Positions 1-7,205 of a DNA stretch of 10,995 nucleotides are shown here, piece after piece. Within the stretch, counting starts at the first letter, position 1; every line of letters starts with the position of its first letter. A model generated the notes under the pieces. That model was given only the letters and a program-made list of their open reading frames with translations. It was not told the origin of the DNA and searched no databases. The stretch comes from Globomyces pollinis-pini (lineage: Eukaryota > Chytridiomycota > Chytridiomycetes > Rhizophydiales > Globomycetaceae), in NCBI GenBank assembly GCA_025399215.1, contig MU621544.1:1-10995 (forward strand), in the 5' to 3' direction. A program made the position numbers and the translations under genes.

Positions 1-738
1 GCTAATTCAGCAATTTTACGAACATAATTGTGACGTGCTTCAAGTCGTAAACGAGCGAAACGAGCTGCAGATTGACCACCACAATTATGCTTTTTTGGTA
101 AATCCACCGAGACTTTATGGAGAACTTGACGAGTTTGTCCTGCTAATGTACCAAAGAGACATCCATTACCTATGTTGTAAGTAAAATTCCAAGTACCATC
201 CAGGACAATGAATCCAATTCTGGCATCATCTTCGAGAAGTCAGATTAACGGTTCAAGATGAAATCGACTATCACATTGGTACATTGGATGATTGATTGGC
301 TTGAAAGGTTCAAATGCGTATAAAACCTTCTTGTCCTTTTTGTCATCCGAAAGTACCAATCCGCTATGATATTAGGATTATGGTATAGAATACCAGTAAA
401 TGACTAATCCATTTGTAGGGACTTTGGTGTACAACTTGAGACGTTCTTTAATAGATGTTAATGCACCAAGAACTGACAATCGATTTACTCTTGACTGTAT
501 ATTGGAAGCAGTTCCATACTCATCTGTAAGTTTATGGACAGTCTTCGATATTTGTTGTTTTGGCTAAAGAATTGATTACAATTATTGTCAACTTACTGGA
601 ATTATCAAAGATATCATTGATGTGCCATTTCCTCTGGCAGATTCCAATTCTTTGATCATCTTTTTAACTTTCCAAATATCGACTTCCTATTTACGTGTTG
701 GAGTTAAAAATGTTTACCGTATGGTTATTCATATCCAT
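1..738 (-). pseudogene. eRF1-like translation release factor, 5' part, broken by an in-frame UGA
   Basis: eRF1 recognises stop codons in the ribosomal A site (N domain) and triggers peptide release (M domain, GGQ). Reading the minus strand and removing four GT-AG introns gives exons 738-718, 686-597, 563-394, 363-197 and 169-1, running off the window edge. Recognisable eRF1 stretches are [52 protein letters not shown], the YxCxxxF motif (YQCDSRF, residues 122-128), DLPKKH, GGQS and [12 protein letters not shown]. The N domain and start of the M domain are present; the C domain would lie outside. Three things are wrong for a working factor: the NIKS motif reads NIQS (residues 58-61), the GGQ is preceded by NC rather than GR (residues 178-182), and codon 135 is TGA (positions 240-242) inside the conserved stretch that normally reads like LTALLSDD. 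The introns are intact, so this is not a retrocopy. It is called a pseudogene by inference; a divergent paralogue using readthrough or splicing around the UGA is the alternative. Confidence 0.82.
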
Positions 739-976
739 TTTGATAGGCGGTTGAAATAGTGGAGACTTTGCTTTAATACTCGCGAATTGTATTAGTCATA
801 CCACTCAAATGACTCATCAAAAAGCAATTCACAATTACACAGACTACTACACCAACAGTTATTATACTCCTTGATACAGGTCCATCCAAGTTTTTTATTT
901 CCTTCTTCTCTTCATACTTTCCAAAATTGTTAAAAATTCTCAAAAAGTAAAACGAATTGAATACATGCACAGTGAC

Positions 977-982
977 TTTATT
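977..982 (-). terminator. Poly(A) signal of USP-A
   Basis: On the minus strand this reads AATAAA, six bases after the TAA stop (991-989). The same signal follows the stop of every USP gene, the chitinase and the small gene in this window. Confidence 0.7.
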
Positions 983-988
983 TTATGT

Positions 989-1510
989 TTACTCTTCAGC
1001 TTTTGGTAATATAGTAATAGGCACTTTAACATGATGCAAAAGATGTTCAGAAACAGATCCAATCAAAAGACTCTTGACGACTCCCATTCCACGTTTACCC
1101 ATTATAACCAAACTAGGTTGAAGTTGATTGATTTTGTATTCCAATTCGATTTTAGGTACACCACATAAAGAGATGGCACGTACATGGATGTTTAAAGATG
1201 TTAATAATTTTGCTTTGGTTCGTAATAAATCATGAGAATGTTCTTTTAGTTTTGTAGCTAAGAAATCGTAAGTTGATTCGGAAACCATTAATGGATAAGC
1301 ACCAGTTTGAGGAGATTCACGAACGTTTAAGAGGATGACTTGGTCAGTTTCAGGTTGAATGAGATGATCGATAGCCCATTGGATAGCAGAAGTGGTAGTT
1401 TTTGATTCATCTACAGGAATACAAATAGTTCTTTTTGGAATGAATTCTGATTCATGTACAGTTTCTTCAATTCCGGTAGATTGATTAGGTTTAATTTCTT
1501 GATTACTCAT
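989..1510 (-). CDS. Universal stress protein USP-A (PF00582-like, ATP-binding type)
   Basis: This is a single-exon gene of 173 residues, about one USP domain plus a short N-terminal tail. After the tail (residues 1-26) the domain opens with KRTICIPVDES, the usual first strand with its Asp, then the helix AIQWAIDHLI. Near the end it carries the nucleotide-binding signature G-2x-G-9x-G-S as GKRG...IGS (G138, G141, G151, S152), followed by SEHLLHHVKVPITILP. In the family this motif binds ATP in a soluble, usually dimeric protein; the cellular role cannot be read from sequence. It is very like USP-B (shared NQSTGI, ETVHESEF, PKRTICIPVDES, IHVRA, HHVKVPI) but lies in the opposite orientation, so the two look like an inverted duplicate pair. 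It is divergent from the small gene at 1725 and shares a 214-base intergenic region with it. There is no intron at the site where USP-C, -D and -F have one. Confidence 0.94.
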   Translation of the reverse strand: MSNQEIKPNQSTGIEETVHESEFIPKRTICIPVDESKTTTSAIQWAIDHLIQPETDQVILLNVRESPQTGAYPLMVSESTYDFLATKLKEHSHDLLRTKAKLLTSLNIHVRAISLCGVPKIELEYKINQLQPSLVIMGKRGMGVVKSLLIGSVSEHLLHHVKVPITILPKAEE

Positions 1511-1541
1511 TTGAATGATTTTGAAGTTAATTATTGATTCC

Positions 1542-1571
1542 TTTATAGTTTGATTTAATCAGAGTGAGTCA
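1542..1571 (-). promoter_or_regulatory. USP-A core promoter: bZIP site and TATA box
   Basis: On the minus strand TGACTCA (1571-1565) is followed by TATAAA (1547-1542), 55 and 32 bases before the ATG. TGACTCA is the consensus for AP-1/Gcn4-type bZIP factors. The same pairing recurs before the other USP genes, which is the main reason to trust it. Confidence 0.65.
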
Positions 1572-1678
1572 TGATTGAAAATCATAAAGAATGAGAAAAT
1601 TATCACATGATTTTTATTATTCAAATTGAATCTTTAGAATGTCATAATAACGATCTTTAATGACTCTGTTTAAATTAC

Positions 1679-1684
1679 TATAAA
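1679..1684 (+). promoter_or_regulatory. TATA box of the small gene
   Basis: TATAAA lies 41 bases before the ATG at 1725. A run of 12 A's (1711-1722) lies just ahead of that ATG. A partial bZIP-like TGACTCT is at 1661-1667. The full TGAGTCA at 1565-1571 may serve this gene and USP-A together. Confidence 0.5.
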
Positions 1685-1724
1685 TTCAATCATAACTTGC
1701 TCTCTTATCCAAAAAAAAAAAATA

Positions 1725-1976
1725 ATGATCTCTATGTTATTCTCTCGTAAACCAAAAGTAATCGAAAATCATAATACTGAAATAATCCATGATGAATCAA
1801 GAACATCTAATGATACTCATGATGAACATACGCGAACAAGAACGATGGACATGTACGATGAACTGCCTCATTCAATTCATTCAAATACACCACATGATAA
1901 TCATGATGAAAATGAAACACGAAGGAGAACTATGGATTTGTATGACAAATACATGCCTGTCCTATTCTCGTTGTAA
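1725..1976 (+). CDS. Small hydrophilic protein with an internal duplicate, unknown function
   Basis: This open frame of 83 codons is not recognised as any family. It is rich in His, Asp, Glu, Arg and Thr. It contains two diverged copies of one unit, HDEHTRTRTMDMYDELP (about residues 33-49) and HDENETRRRTMDLYDKYMP (about residues 61-79). Conservation of TR.RTMD.YD between the copies argues for selection on protein. A TATA box at 1679 and an AATAAA at 2017 frame it. It is divergent from USP-A, so the two may be co-expressed. No signal peptide or membrane segment is visible. A possible 32-nt intron (1973-2004, GT to AG) would replace the last codons and end the protein as SLQFV; its length matches other introns here. 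The exact 3' end is therefore uncertain. Confidence 0.6.
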   Translation: MISMLFSRKPKVIENHNTEIIHDESRTSNDTHDEHTRTRTMDMYDELPHSIHSNTPHDNHDENETRRRTMDLYDKYMPVLFSL

Positions 1977-2016
1977 TCTCTTTTCTTCTTTTGGTATTTT
2001 TTAGACAATTCGTTTA

Positions 2017-2022
2017 AATAAA
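2017..2022 (+). terminator. Poly(A) signal of the small gene
   Basis: AATAAA lies 41 bases after the TAA at 1974-1976. This supports transcription of the small open frame. Confidence 0.6.
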
Positions 2023-2100
2023 ACTCTTGTCCATATTATACATGTCTTTATATTACAGTTTAATTGAAAAAATAATCGACATTCAGTATTAAATCAGTTT

Positions 2101-2181
2101 TGATAGTTCACTTTTTGATTAAAAAATCAGTCTTTAATAGTAGCACTGATACTATCAGTATCAGAGTATAAGTCTGATAGT
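2101..2181 (+). promoter_or_regulatory. Cluster of GATA-type sites with inverted repeats upstream of USP-B
   Basis: Three TGATAG/CTATCA sites, matching the HGATAR consensus of fungal GATA factors, occur at 2101-2106, 2152-2157 (reverse) and 2175-2180. CTGATACT at 2146-2153 and AGTATCAG at 2157-2164 are a perfect 8-bp inverted repeat with a 3-base gap. ACTATCAG (2151-2158) also pairs with CTGATAGT (2174-2181). Apart from this cluster and the USP-B promoter, the gene-free stretch 1977-2333 holds only the poly(A) signal at 2017. Confidence 0.35.
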
Positions 2182-2275
2182 GAATCACTTGCAGTGAGAC
2201 TGATCGTTCATATCATGGTCCAATAGTAACGATTTGAATTGCAAGAACTGTCATACGTGTCAAAATTGAAAAAGT

Positions 2276-2282
2276 TGAGTCA
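2276..2282 (+). promoter_or_regulatory. bZIP site of the USP-B promoter
   Basis: TGAGTCA lies 52 bases before the ATG at 2334. An AT-rich TATTTATTAA around 2299-2308 sits where a TATA box would be. The layout matches the other USP promoters. Confidence 0.55.
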
Positions 2283-2333
2283 ACATGAATCAGTCAATAT
2301 TTATTAACCAATTTCACAACCAGGATATTTCAA

Positions 2334-2867
2334 ATGTTAAACCAAGGAACACCATCAGAATCTCTACCAGAATCAACTCCAAATCAATCCACTGGGATTG
2401 CAGAAACTGTCCATGAATCTGAATTTACTCCAAAAAGAACGATCTGTATTCCTGTTGATGAATCTAAAATATCAATTCAAACTATTACTTGGGCCATTGA
2501 TAATCTGATTGACCCCAAGAATGATCAGGTCATTTTATTGAATGTACGTGAAGATATTCAAACAGGTATACTAGCTGTCCAATCATTCTATGATCAACTA
2601 CGTAACGAATTAAAACAAAATTCACACAATTTATTACGTAGTAGAGCTAAAATGTTTATTTTGAAAAATATTCATGTTCGAGCTGTTTCGTTATGTGGAA
2701 ATCCCAAGATTGAATTGGAACATAAAATAAATGAATTAAAACCGACGATGGTATTGATGGGTAAACGAGGAATGAATACAATACAAAGTCTCTTACTTGG
2801 ATCTGTCTCTGATCATTTATTACATCATGTTAAGGTGCCAATTTCGATTCTCCCTAGTTTCAATTAA
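2334..2867 (+). CDS. Universal stress protein USP-B (PF00582-like, ATP-binding type)
   Basis: This is a single-exon gene of 177 residues. A tail of about 30 residues is followed by PKRTICIPVDESK, the helix TITWAIDNLI and VILLNVRED. The nucleotide-binding signature G-2x-G-9x-G-S is complete as GKRG...LGS (G143, G146, G156, S157), followed by HLLHHVKVPISILP. It is the closest relative of USP-A within the window and lies about 820 bases away in inverted orientation. The two differ most in the middle loop (residues about 75-100), where USP-C, -D and -F carry extra sequence and an intron. No signal peptide is seen, so it should be cytosolic or nuclear. The chosen ATG gives an N-terminus that aligns with USP-A. 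Confidence 0.94.
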   Translation: MLNQGTPSESLPESTPNQSTGIAETVHESEFTPKRTICIPVDESKISIQTITWAIDNLIDPKNDQVILLNVREDIQTGILAVQSFYDQLRNELKQNSHNLLRSRAKMFILKNIHVRAVSLCGNPKIELEHKINELKPTMVLMGKRGMNTIQSLLLGSVSDHLLHHVKVPISILPSFN

Positions 2868-2872
2868 ATAAA
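2867..2872 (+). terminator. Poly(A) signal overlapping the USP-B stop codon
   Basis: The stop TAA (2865-2867) runs directly into AATAAA, reading TAAATAAA. The signal therefore begins inside the stop codon, implying a very short 3' UTR. Confidence 0.6.
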
Positions 2873-3542
2873 ACTTTTTGTAAATGCGATCATGATTGTT
2901 TATTACCGGTCAACCGTTTTTGTAATTCTTTGGATTCATACATGTAGTGTACGTTTTAGTCTTATCTACAAATCAATCTCCAGAATCTAACGACATTTTG
3001 AAAAACACAGGTTCAGATAATCTTGTAAGTAAATTTATTGTGTCAATATCTTTACTAGAGATATCAATAATTTAAAACCAATATCAGAGTATATCTTGCA
3101 TATACCATGTGTCGTGACCTGACGAAATCTTAAATCAAATCCCTGAATTTATTAATTTGTAACTAATATGCTTAAAATCTAATCCAATGGTCGGTATAGC
3201 GATAATCAATCAATTTAAGCATCATGTGTTATCAGCGATGGCCGGGTATCCTCCAGAATAGATTTGGTAATAGTAGATAGATGTTCTTTGGGCGGACATA
3301 CAGTACCATTCAAAAGACTCAATTCTTAAAATATGTTTTATAATATATGGATATGGATTCAAGATAGTGCTAGTAAACGTCATAACATATTTATATGGTT
3401 TGGGTCACCTTCTGGGTGGGTGATGTTCCAACCTCTGACCACCCTTACCATTCTTGATTCGGAAAAACGATCTTTGGGTATCTTAGGCTCTGCTCCAAAC
3501 ACCATCATCTTAAAATACATAAAATGTAATTCATCTTACCAT
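2873..3542. other. Intergenic region between USP-B and the chitinase
   Basis: Apart from the relic repeat at 2897-2967 I see no gene here. The chitinase frame stays open upstream to 3333, but that part looks unlike any domain and would precede the TATA-like TTAAAAT at 3510-3516. A short inverted repeat GGGTGG/CCACCC lies at 3414-3419 and 3439-3444. No TGA(G/C)TCA site like those of the USP genes is found here. Confidence 0.5.
2897..2967 (-). repeat. Relic repeat, copy 1 (3' end of a lost minus-strand gene)
   Basis: This stretch matches 6037-6113 imperfectly. The best part is 22 bases at 2909-2930, with one mismatch to 6059-6080. On the minus strand the core would encode ESKELQKRLTG, followed at once by AATAAA (2904-2899). 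Copy 2 encodes ASEELQRRLTVNG plus a stop and AATAAA. The resemblance in reading frame, with substitutions such as K/R, suggests both copies descend from the C-terminus of one gene. Copy 1 has lost the stop-proximal bases, so it is decayed. Confidence 0.5.
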
Positions 3543-5812
3543 ATGTTTAGATATATACCAACATTACTCTCTATTCAACAAGTTTTCGGGCAATCGAATC
3601 TTCCAGTTTCTAACGATGGGACTTGTGGCCCAAATGTTGGAAAACAATGTCCGCCTGGATTTTGCTGTTCACAATTTGGTTCATGTGGAGGAAATCCAGC
3701 GAATTTTGATGCTTTTTGTGGTGATAAATGCCAGAAAGGATTTGGGTACTACAATCGTTTAATTATTTTTTAGACTCTGTTTTGATGCAAAAGCTACAAC
3801 CACTGGTCCCGCACCAACTGATTTTCCTGTTTCCAATGATGGGTCTTGTGGTCCTATCGCGAAAAAGAAATGTCCAACAGGTACCTGTTGTTCACAATTT
3901 GGAAATTGCGGAGGAAATCCGAAAGTTGAAGATGAATTTTGTGGATTAGGTTGTCAAAAACCATTTGGGTAAGATTAAAATCAATATTGATAGTTTAGAT
4001 TATGCTTTGCACAACCAATATTAGCTAAATCCAACACTTGTATCCCAAACAAAGTATTCGCCCCATTCTTGGATGTTACCACAAAAACGACACTATTCAA
4101 CAATAAGAACTTTGATTTAAATGAAGCTCGAAAAATCACTGGTATCAGTTGGTATGTAATGGCATTTCTTTTGGGAAATATCGAAGGTGGCAAAGTTGTT
4201 CCTAGATGGGGAGGACAATTTGATTTAGATTTCTATAAAGGACAAGTTAAGACTTTGCGTGACAATGGAGGTGATGTAGCGGTATCATTTGGAGGGTTTG
4301 CTGGAATTGAATTGGCCACTTTAACAAACGATGTTGATGAAATTCAAGCTGCATATCAATCTGTAATTAATGAATATCAAATACGTTGGATTGATATTGA
4401 TATTGAAGGCAATAATGCACAGGACGCTGGCGCTAATGATCGTCGTAGTAAGGCATTAGCTGCATTAAAGAGGGCCAATCCTGGACTGAGAGTATCGTTC
4501 ACCCTCCCTGTCCTCCCTACTGGTTTAGTCAAATTAGGCATTGAAATTTTACAAAACGCCAAAGACAACAAATTAGAATTGGACCGTAAGCTCAATTTGT
4601 ATTTCATTGATTAGTGGTGAATATCATGGCTATGGACTACGGAAATATTAAAGATGGTGCTACTGCTATGGGTAAGCATGCCATCGAAGCTGCTGAAGCC
4701 ACATTCAAACAACTCCAAAATATGGGATTGACAAAGACCACTATTGGTATCACCACTATGATTGGAAATAACGATGTTGCTGGTGAAATCTTCACTCTTG
4801 ATAATGCTAAGGAAATAAATGAATACTACTTGAAGACTCCTTTTGTCTCTTTGTAAGTCTTTGTTTATTTAACAGCTTTAGCCTCTCGATCTGGAATGGT
4901 AACAGAGATACTTTTATTGCAAATGGAGAACTTTTACAAACCAGTCAAATTCCACAACAGAACTTTCAATTTCAAAAACTTCTTAATCAAGGTGCTTCCC
5001 CTGTATGTAATGCTCCCGAAAAAGTGACCACTACTACAACATCCAGTAATGTTTCTACCACTTCCAAGATCTCTGAGGTCACTAGAACCAAAGATCCACA
5101 AACTACCACCAACAAGGCAGTTACATCTCGGACCAGTACTAATACCAAAACAACCACGATCAAATCCGCGATAACAAGCACAACAACGCCAACTGCTACT
5201 ATAAACAAAACCACTGCGACAATTAGATCAACCACTCCAAATACTTCCACAGGAACTACTACTGCGACCACTAGAACTACAACCAAATCAACCACAACTA
5301 CCACTAAAAGAACCACTTCAACTGCTACTCCGACTACTAGAACCATAGCCAAACAAACTACATTTAACACTAAAACAACCACTAAAACTGCCACTCCAAA
5401 TACTACTAAGACGACAACCACAATGGCTAATTCTAAAACAACCACTAAAACTTCTACTACTCTAACTAGTACTAAGACGACAACCACAACAACTACTACT
5501 ACTAAGACGACAACCACAACAACTACTGCAACCGCTTTTAATACAAAAACAACAAGAACTACTACTACTACCAATACCACAAAAACAGCGACTATTCAAA
5601 AGACTACCACTACCACAAAAAGTACAATCACCCCAACTTCCAGTTGTTCCCACAGTATATGCTTCACTGGAGGTGGTTTATTATCTTCTTGTGACCCTTG
5701 TGTGGCAAAAATCATATCTGTAGATCAAAGTTGTTCATTTTTCTGGGATGGTATTTGTGTTGCCCAGGTATTTTCCATCTGTGGTCTCAATTGTGTTTTC
5801 GCATTTGATTAA
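3543..5812 (+). CDS. Secreted chitinase: CBM18-CBM18-GH18-Thr-rich linker-Cys-rich module
   Basis: A GH18 chitinase hydrolyses beta-1,4 N-acetylglucosamine bonds of chitin, here with chitin-binding modules for attachment. Five exons (3543-3745, 3774-3968, 3999-4585, 4615-4852, 4882-5812) with introns of 28-30 nt give 717 residues. A weak signal peptide (MFRYIPTLLSIQQVFGQ) is followed by CBM18 modules at about 28-70 and 93-135, each with CPxGxCCSQFGxCGG. The GH18 domain spans about 151-450, with SFGGF (S229-), the catalytic DxDxE as DIDIE (D265, D267, E269 proton donor), MAMDYG (Y337) and SIWNGNRD (W412). The DxDxE with hydrophobic residues before it resembles bacterial ChiD-like and related fungal enzymes. 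A Thr/Lys-rich linker (about 457-658) is probably O-mannosylated. The last 59 residues hold eight Cys with CDPC and WDGIC. The start is the least certain point: it was chosen for the signal peptide and the TATA-like sequence at 3510. An alternative acceptor at 4875 for the last intron would add two residues. Confidence 0.9.
5405..5529 (+). repeat. Tandem and dispersed repeats in the Thr-rich linker
   Basis: A 19-base unit beginning ACTAAGACGACAACC occurs at 5405, 5471 and 5501. The last two are part of a near-perfect 30-base tandem repeat (5471-5500 and 5501-5529). All spacings are multiples of three (66 and 30), so the frame is kept and only TK followed by a run of T is repeated. Slippage in this region probably makes the linker length variable between strains. 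Confidence 0.75.
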
Positions 5813-5827
5813 ACTACAATATGCTTC

Positions 5828-5833
5828 AATAAA
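5828..5833 (+). terminator. Poly(A) signal of the chitinase
   Basis: AATAAA lies 15 bases after the TAA stop at 5810-5812, matching the close spacing seen for the other genes. Confidence 0.65.
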
Positions 5834-6036
5834 CTTGCTCGTACACTTCCTAATTATGATTCAGATAGTCATGTATTACTATTTTGTTCTGAGTGATCAA
5901 TACCATTGTGCCAGTTGTGAATTCACAAATGGTATAAATACACCTGCTGTTCCTTTTAAAAACAATATCATAAAAGCATCTATCTGCATTATATAATATT
6001 CTAATACACTGAATTCAATAGTTCAAGTCAATGGAC

Positions 6037-6113
6037 TGTTTATTATCACCCATTTACAGTCAACCGTCTTTGTAATTCTTCAGATGCGTGTAGCATGCTT
6101 TTCAGTCTTATCT
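6037..6113 (-). repeat. Relic repeat, copy 2 (3' end of a lost minus-strand gene)
   Basis: On the minus strand this encodes KSMLHASEELQRRLTVNG followed by TGA (6048-6046) and, one base on, AATAAA (6044-6039). That is the same stop-to-signal spacing as real genes in this window. It matches copy 1 at 2897-2967. Further upstream on the minus strand the sequence is the USP-C promoter, so only a fragment remains. Confidence 0.5.
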
Positions 6114-6155
6114 GAGTGATTCAAAAATGCGAGATGAAATTTAAGATACTCAAAT

Positions 6156-6239
6156 TGACTCATGATTGATAATTGTTCAAAATTGCCAAAATATTGAATT
6201 TGATTCACAATGACTGTCACACAAACGCATGTATATAAA
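6156..6239 (+). promoter_or_regulatory. USP-C promoter: bZIP site and TATA box
   Basis: TGACTCA is at 6156-6162 and TATATAAA at 6232-6239, 109 and 32 bases before the ATG. The TATA spacing is as in the other USP genes. The bZIP site is further out here. A related TGACTGTCA is at 6211-6219. Confidence 0.6.
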
Positions 6240-6270
6240 TTCACAAGATAACATTGAAAGAACCAACACA

Positions 6271-6862
6271 ATGCCAGAAAAAGTAAATTCACATTACAAG
6301 CAAATTGTAGAAAAAATGGATGGTAATTTCCAACCTAAACGAGTGATATGTATGCCAATCGATACTTCCAAGCAAAGTTTGCGAACAATTAATTGGGCTA
6401 TAAATCATACCCTGGATCCAACAACTGATAAAGTGATTTTGATGCATGTATATCCATTTCCGTTTTATTCTGCTTATCCAACTGTGCTTGAACATGAATG
6501 TCCAGGTACAATTAGTATTCATGATCCTGGATATCCGTACTCTCATATGCAAGGTAATCTCATTCAGTGTATTTACTTTAGAGCAACTCAAAAGTGAAGA
6601 TTCTAGGTTAAAGGATTGTGCCAAAGAGTTTCTACTTCAACAAGTGGCGAATTTAAAAAGAAAAAACATCCACGTAGAAGCAATTTCATTCCAAGGTGAT
6701 GCCAGATTGATACTGGAGCAAGAGATCAATAACCTCAAACCCGATTTGGTGATTATTGGACAACGAGGGCTGGGAGTGATAAGTAGTATGATGTTGGGAT
6801 CCGTTAGTCGACATTTACTACATCATGTCCAATCACCAATAATAGTCTTACCGTCTCACTAA
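6271..6862 (+). CDS. Universal stress protein USP-C (PF00582-like, ATP-binding type)
   Basis: Two exons (6271-6553 and 6582-6862) with a 28-nt phase-1 intron give 187 residues. The first strand is KRVICMPIDTSK, then TINWAINHTL and KVILMHV. The nucleotide-binding motif is complete as GQRG...LGS (G154, G157, G167, S168), ending HLLHHVQSPIIVLP. The middle loop before the intron is about 13 residues longer than in USP-F and contains PGTISIHDPGYPYSHMQG, unlike any other copy. The intron splits the codon after QG, the same place as in USP-D and USP-F. Without splicing the frame would end about 15 codons into the intron and downstream sequence, losing the ATP-binding half. The ATG at 6271 was chosen for its distance from the TATA box. 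Confidence 0.92.
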
Positions 6863-6866
6863 ACAA

Positions 6867-6872
6867 AATAAA
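6867..6872 (+). terminator. Poly(A) signal of USP-C
   Basis: AATAAA lies four bases after the TAA stop (6860-6862). Confidence 0.6.
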
Positions 6873-7205
6873 TGAAACTAAATCTTGGATATGAAAGAGT
6901 ACTGAAAGGAGATGATATCTCCACAAAAGGAAATATCTGACGCCATCGACCACTATATTGAGGTGATTGATGACCATTGTGGTTAATCTGGCGTTAGAAA
7001 CCCATTAAATTCATCAAAGAATTGTGTATCATTAGTACTTATCATTTGATTAAGGTTGAATAGTTTGTTTGATTTCGTATGCCATTGTTTAGCAACAGAC
7101 ATTAGTCATCCGATTCAAGCTTGTGACGGGTTGGCTGACCTTGTGACAACACACAGACAAATCTATAAAAAATCAAATCTTCTTCTTGTCCTAAATTATA
7201 CAAAA
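6873..7205. other. Intergenic region between USP-C and USP-D
   Basis: There is no gene visible. The USP-D frame is open back to 7056 but has no ATG there, and the TATA box at 7164 falls inside that stretch, so it is leader or promoter. The rest is unremarkable apart from the small palindrome GAGATGATATCTC near 6919. Confidence 0.5.
7103..7170 (+). promoter_or_regulatory. USP-D promoter: Yap-like site and TATA box
   Basis: TATAAAA at 7164-7170 lies 35 bases before the ATG. Instead of TGA(G/C)TCA there is TTAGTCA at 7103-7109, which differs by two bases and matches a known Yap1-type variant site. This is the only USP gene here without the perfect palindrome. Confidence 0.45.

Larger units (their letters stand above)
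5834..6270. other. Intergenic region between the chitinase and USP-C
   Basis: This stretch holds the relic repeat copy 2 (6037-6113) and the USP-C promoter (6156-6239). From 5834 to 6036 I see nothing that supports a gene on either strand. Confidence 0.5.

Noticed and set aside
240..242. UGA reassigned to an amino acid in this organism
   Set aside because: No other gene here has an in-frame TGA, and Trp codons at conserved sites are all TGG, so the window gives no support for reassignment.
773..970. Minus-strand open frame of 65 codons with a hydrophobic segment
   Set aside because: It begins with GTG, not ATG, shows no family resemblance, and lies between the USP-A poly(A) signal and the eRF1-like gene. 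A eukaryotic gene with this start is unlikely.
3333..3542. Upstream extension of the chitinase frame
   Set aside because: It resembles no domain, would bury the signal peptide in the protein, and includes the TATA-like sequence at 3510; the ATG at 3543 is preferred.
4987..5580. Long Val-rich minus-strand frame
   Set aside because: It is the antisense of the Thr-rich linker (ACN read as NGT). Low complexity alone keeps it open.
6080..6292. Minus-strand hydrophobic frame over the USP-C promoter
   Set aside because: It is antisense to the promoter and N-terminus of USP-C and has no family resemblance. Its end overlaps the relic repeat in a different frame.
7056..7205. Upstream extension of the USP-D frame
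   Set aside because: It has no ATG at its beginning and contains the TATA box at 7164, so it is more likely promoter and leader.
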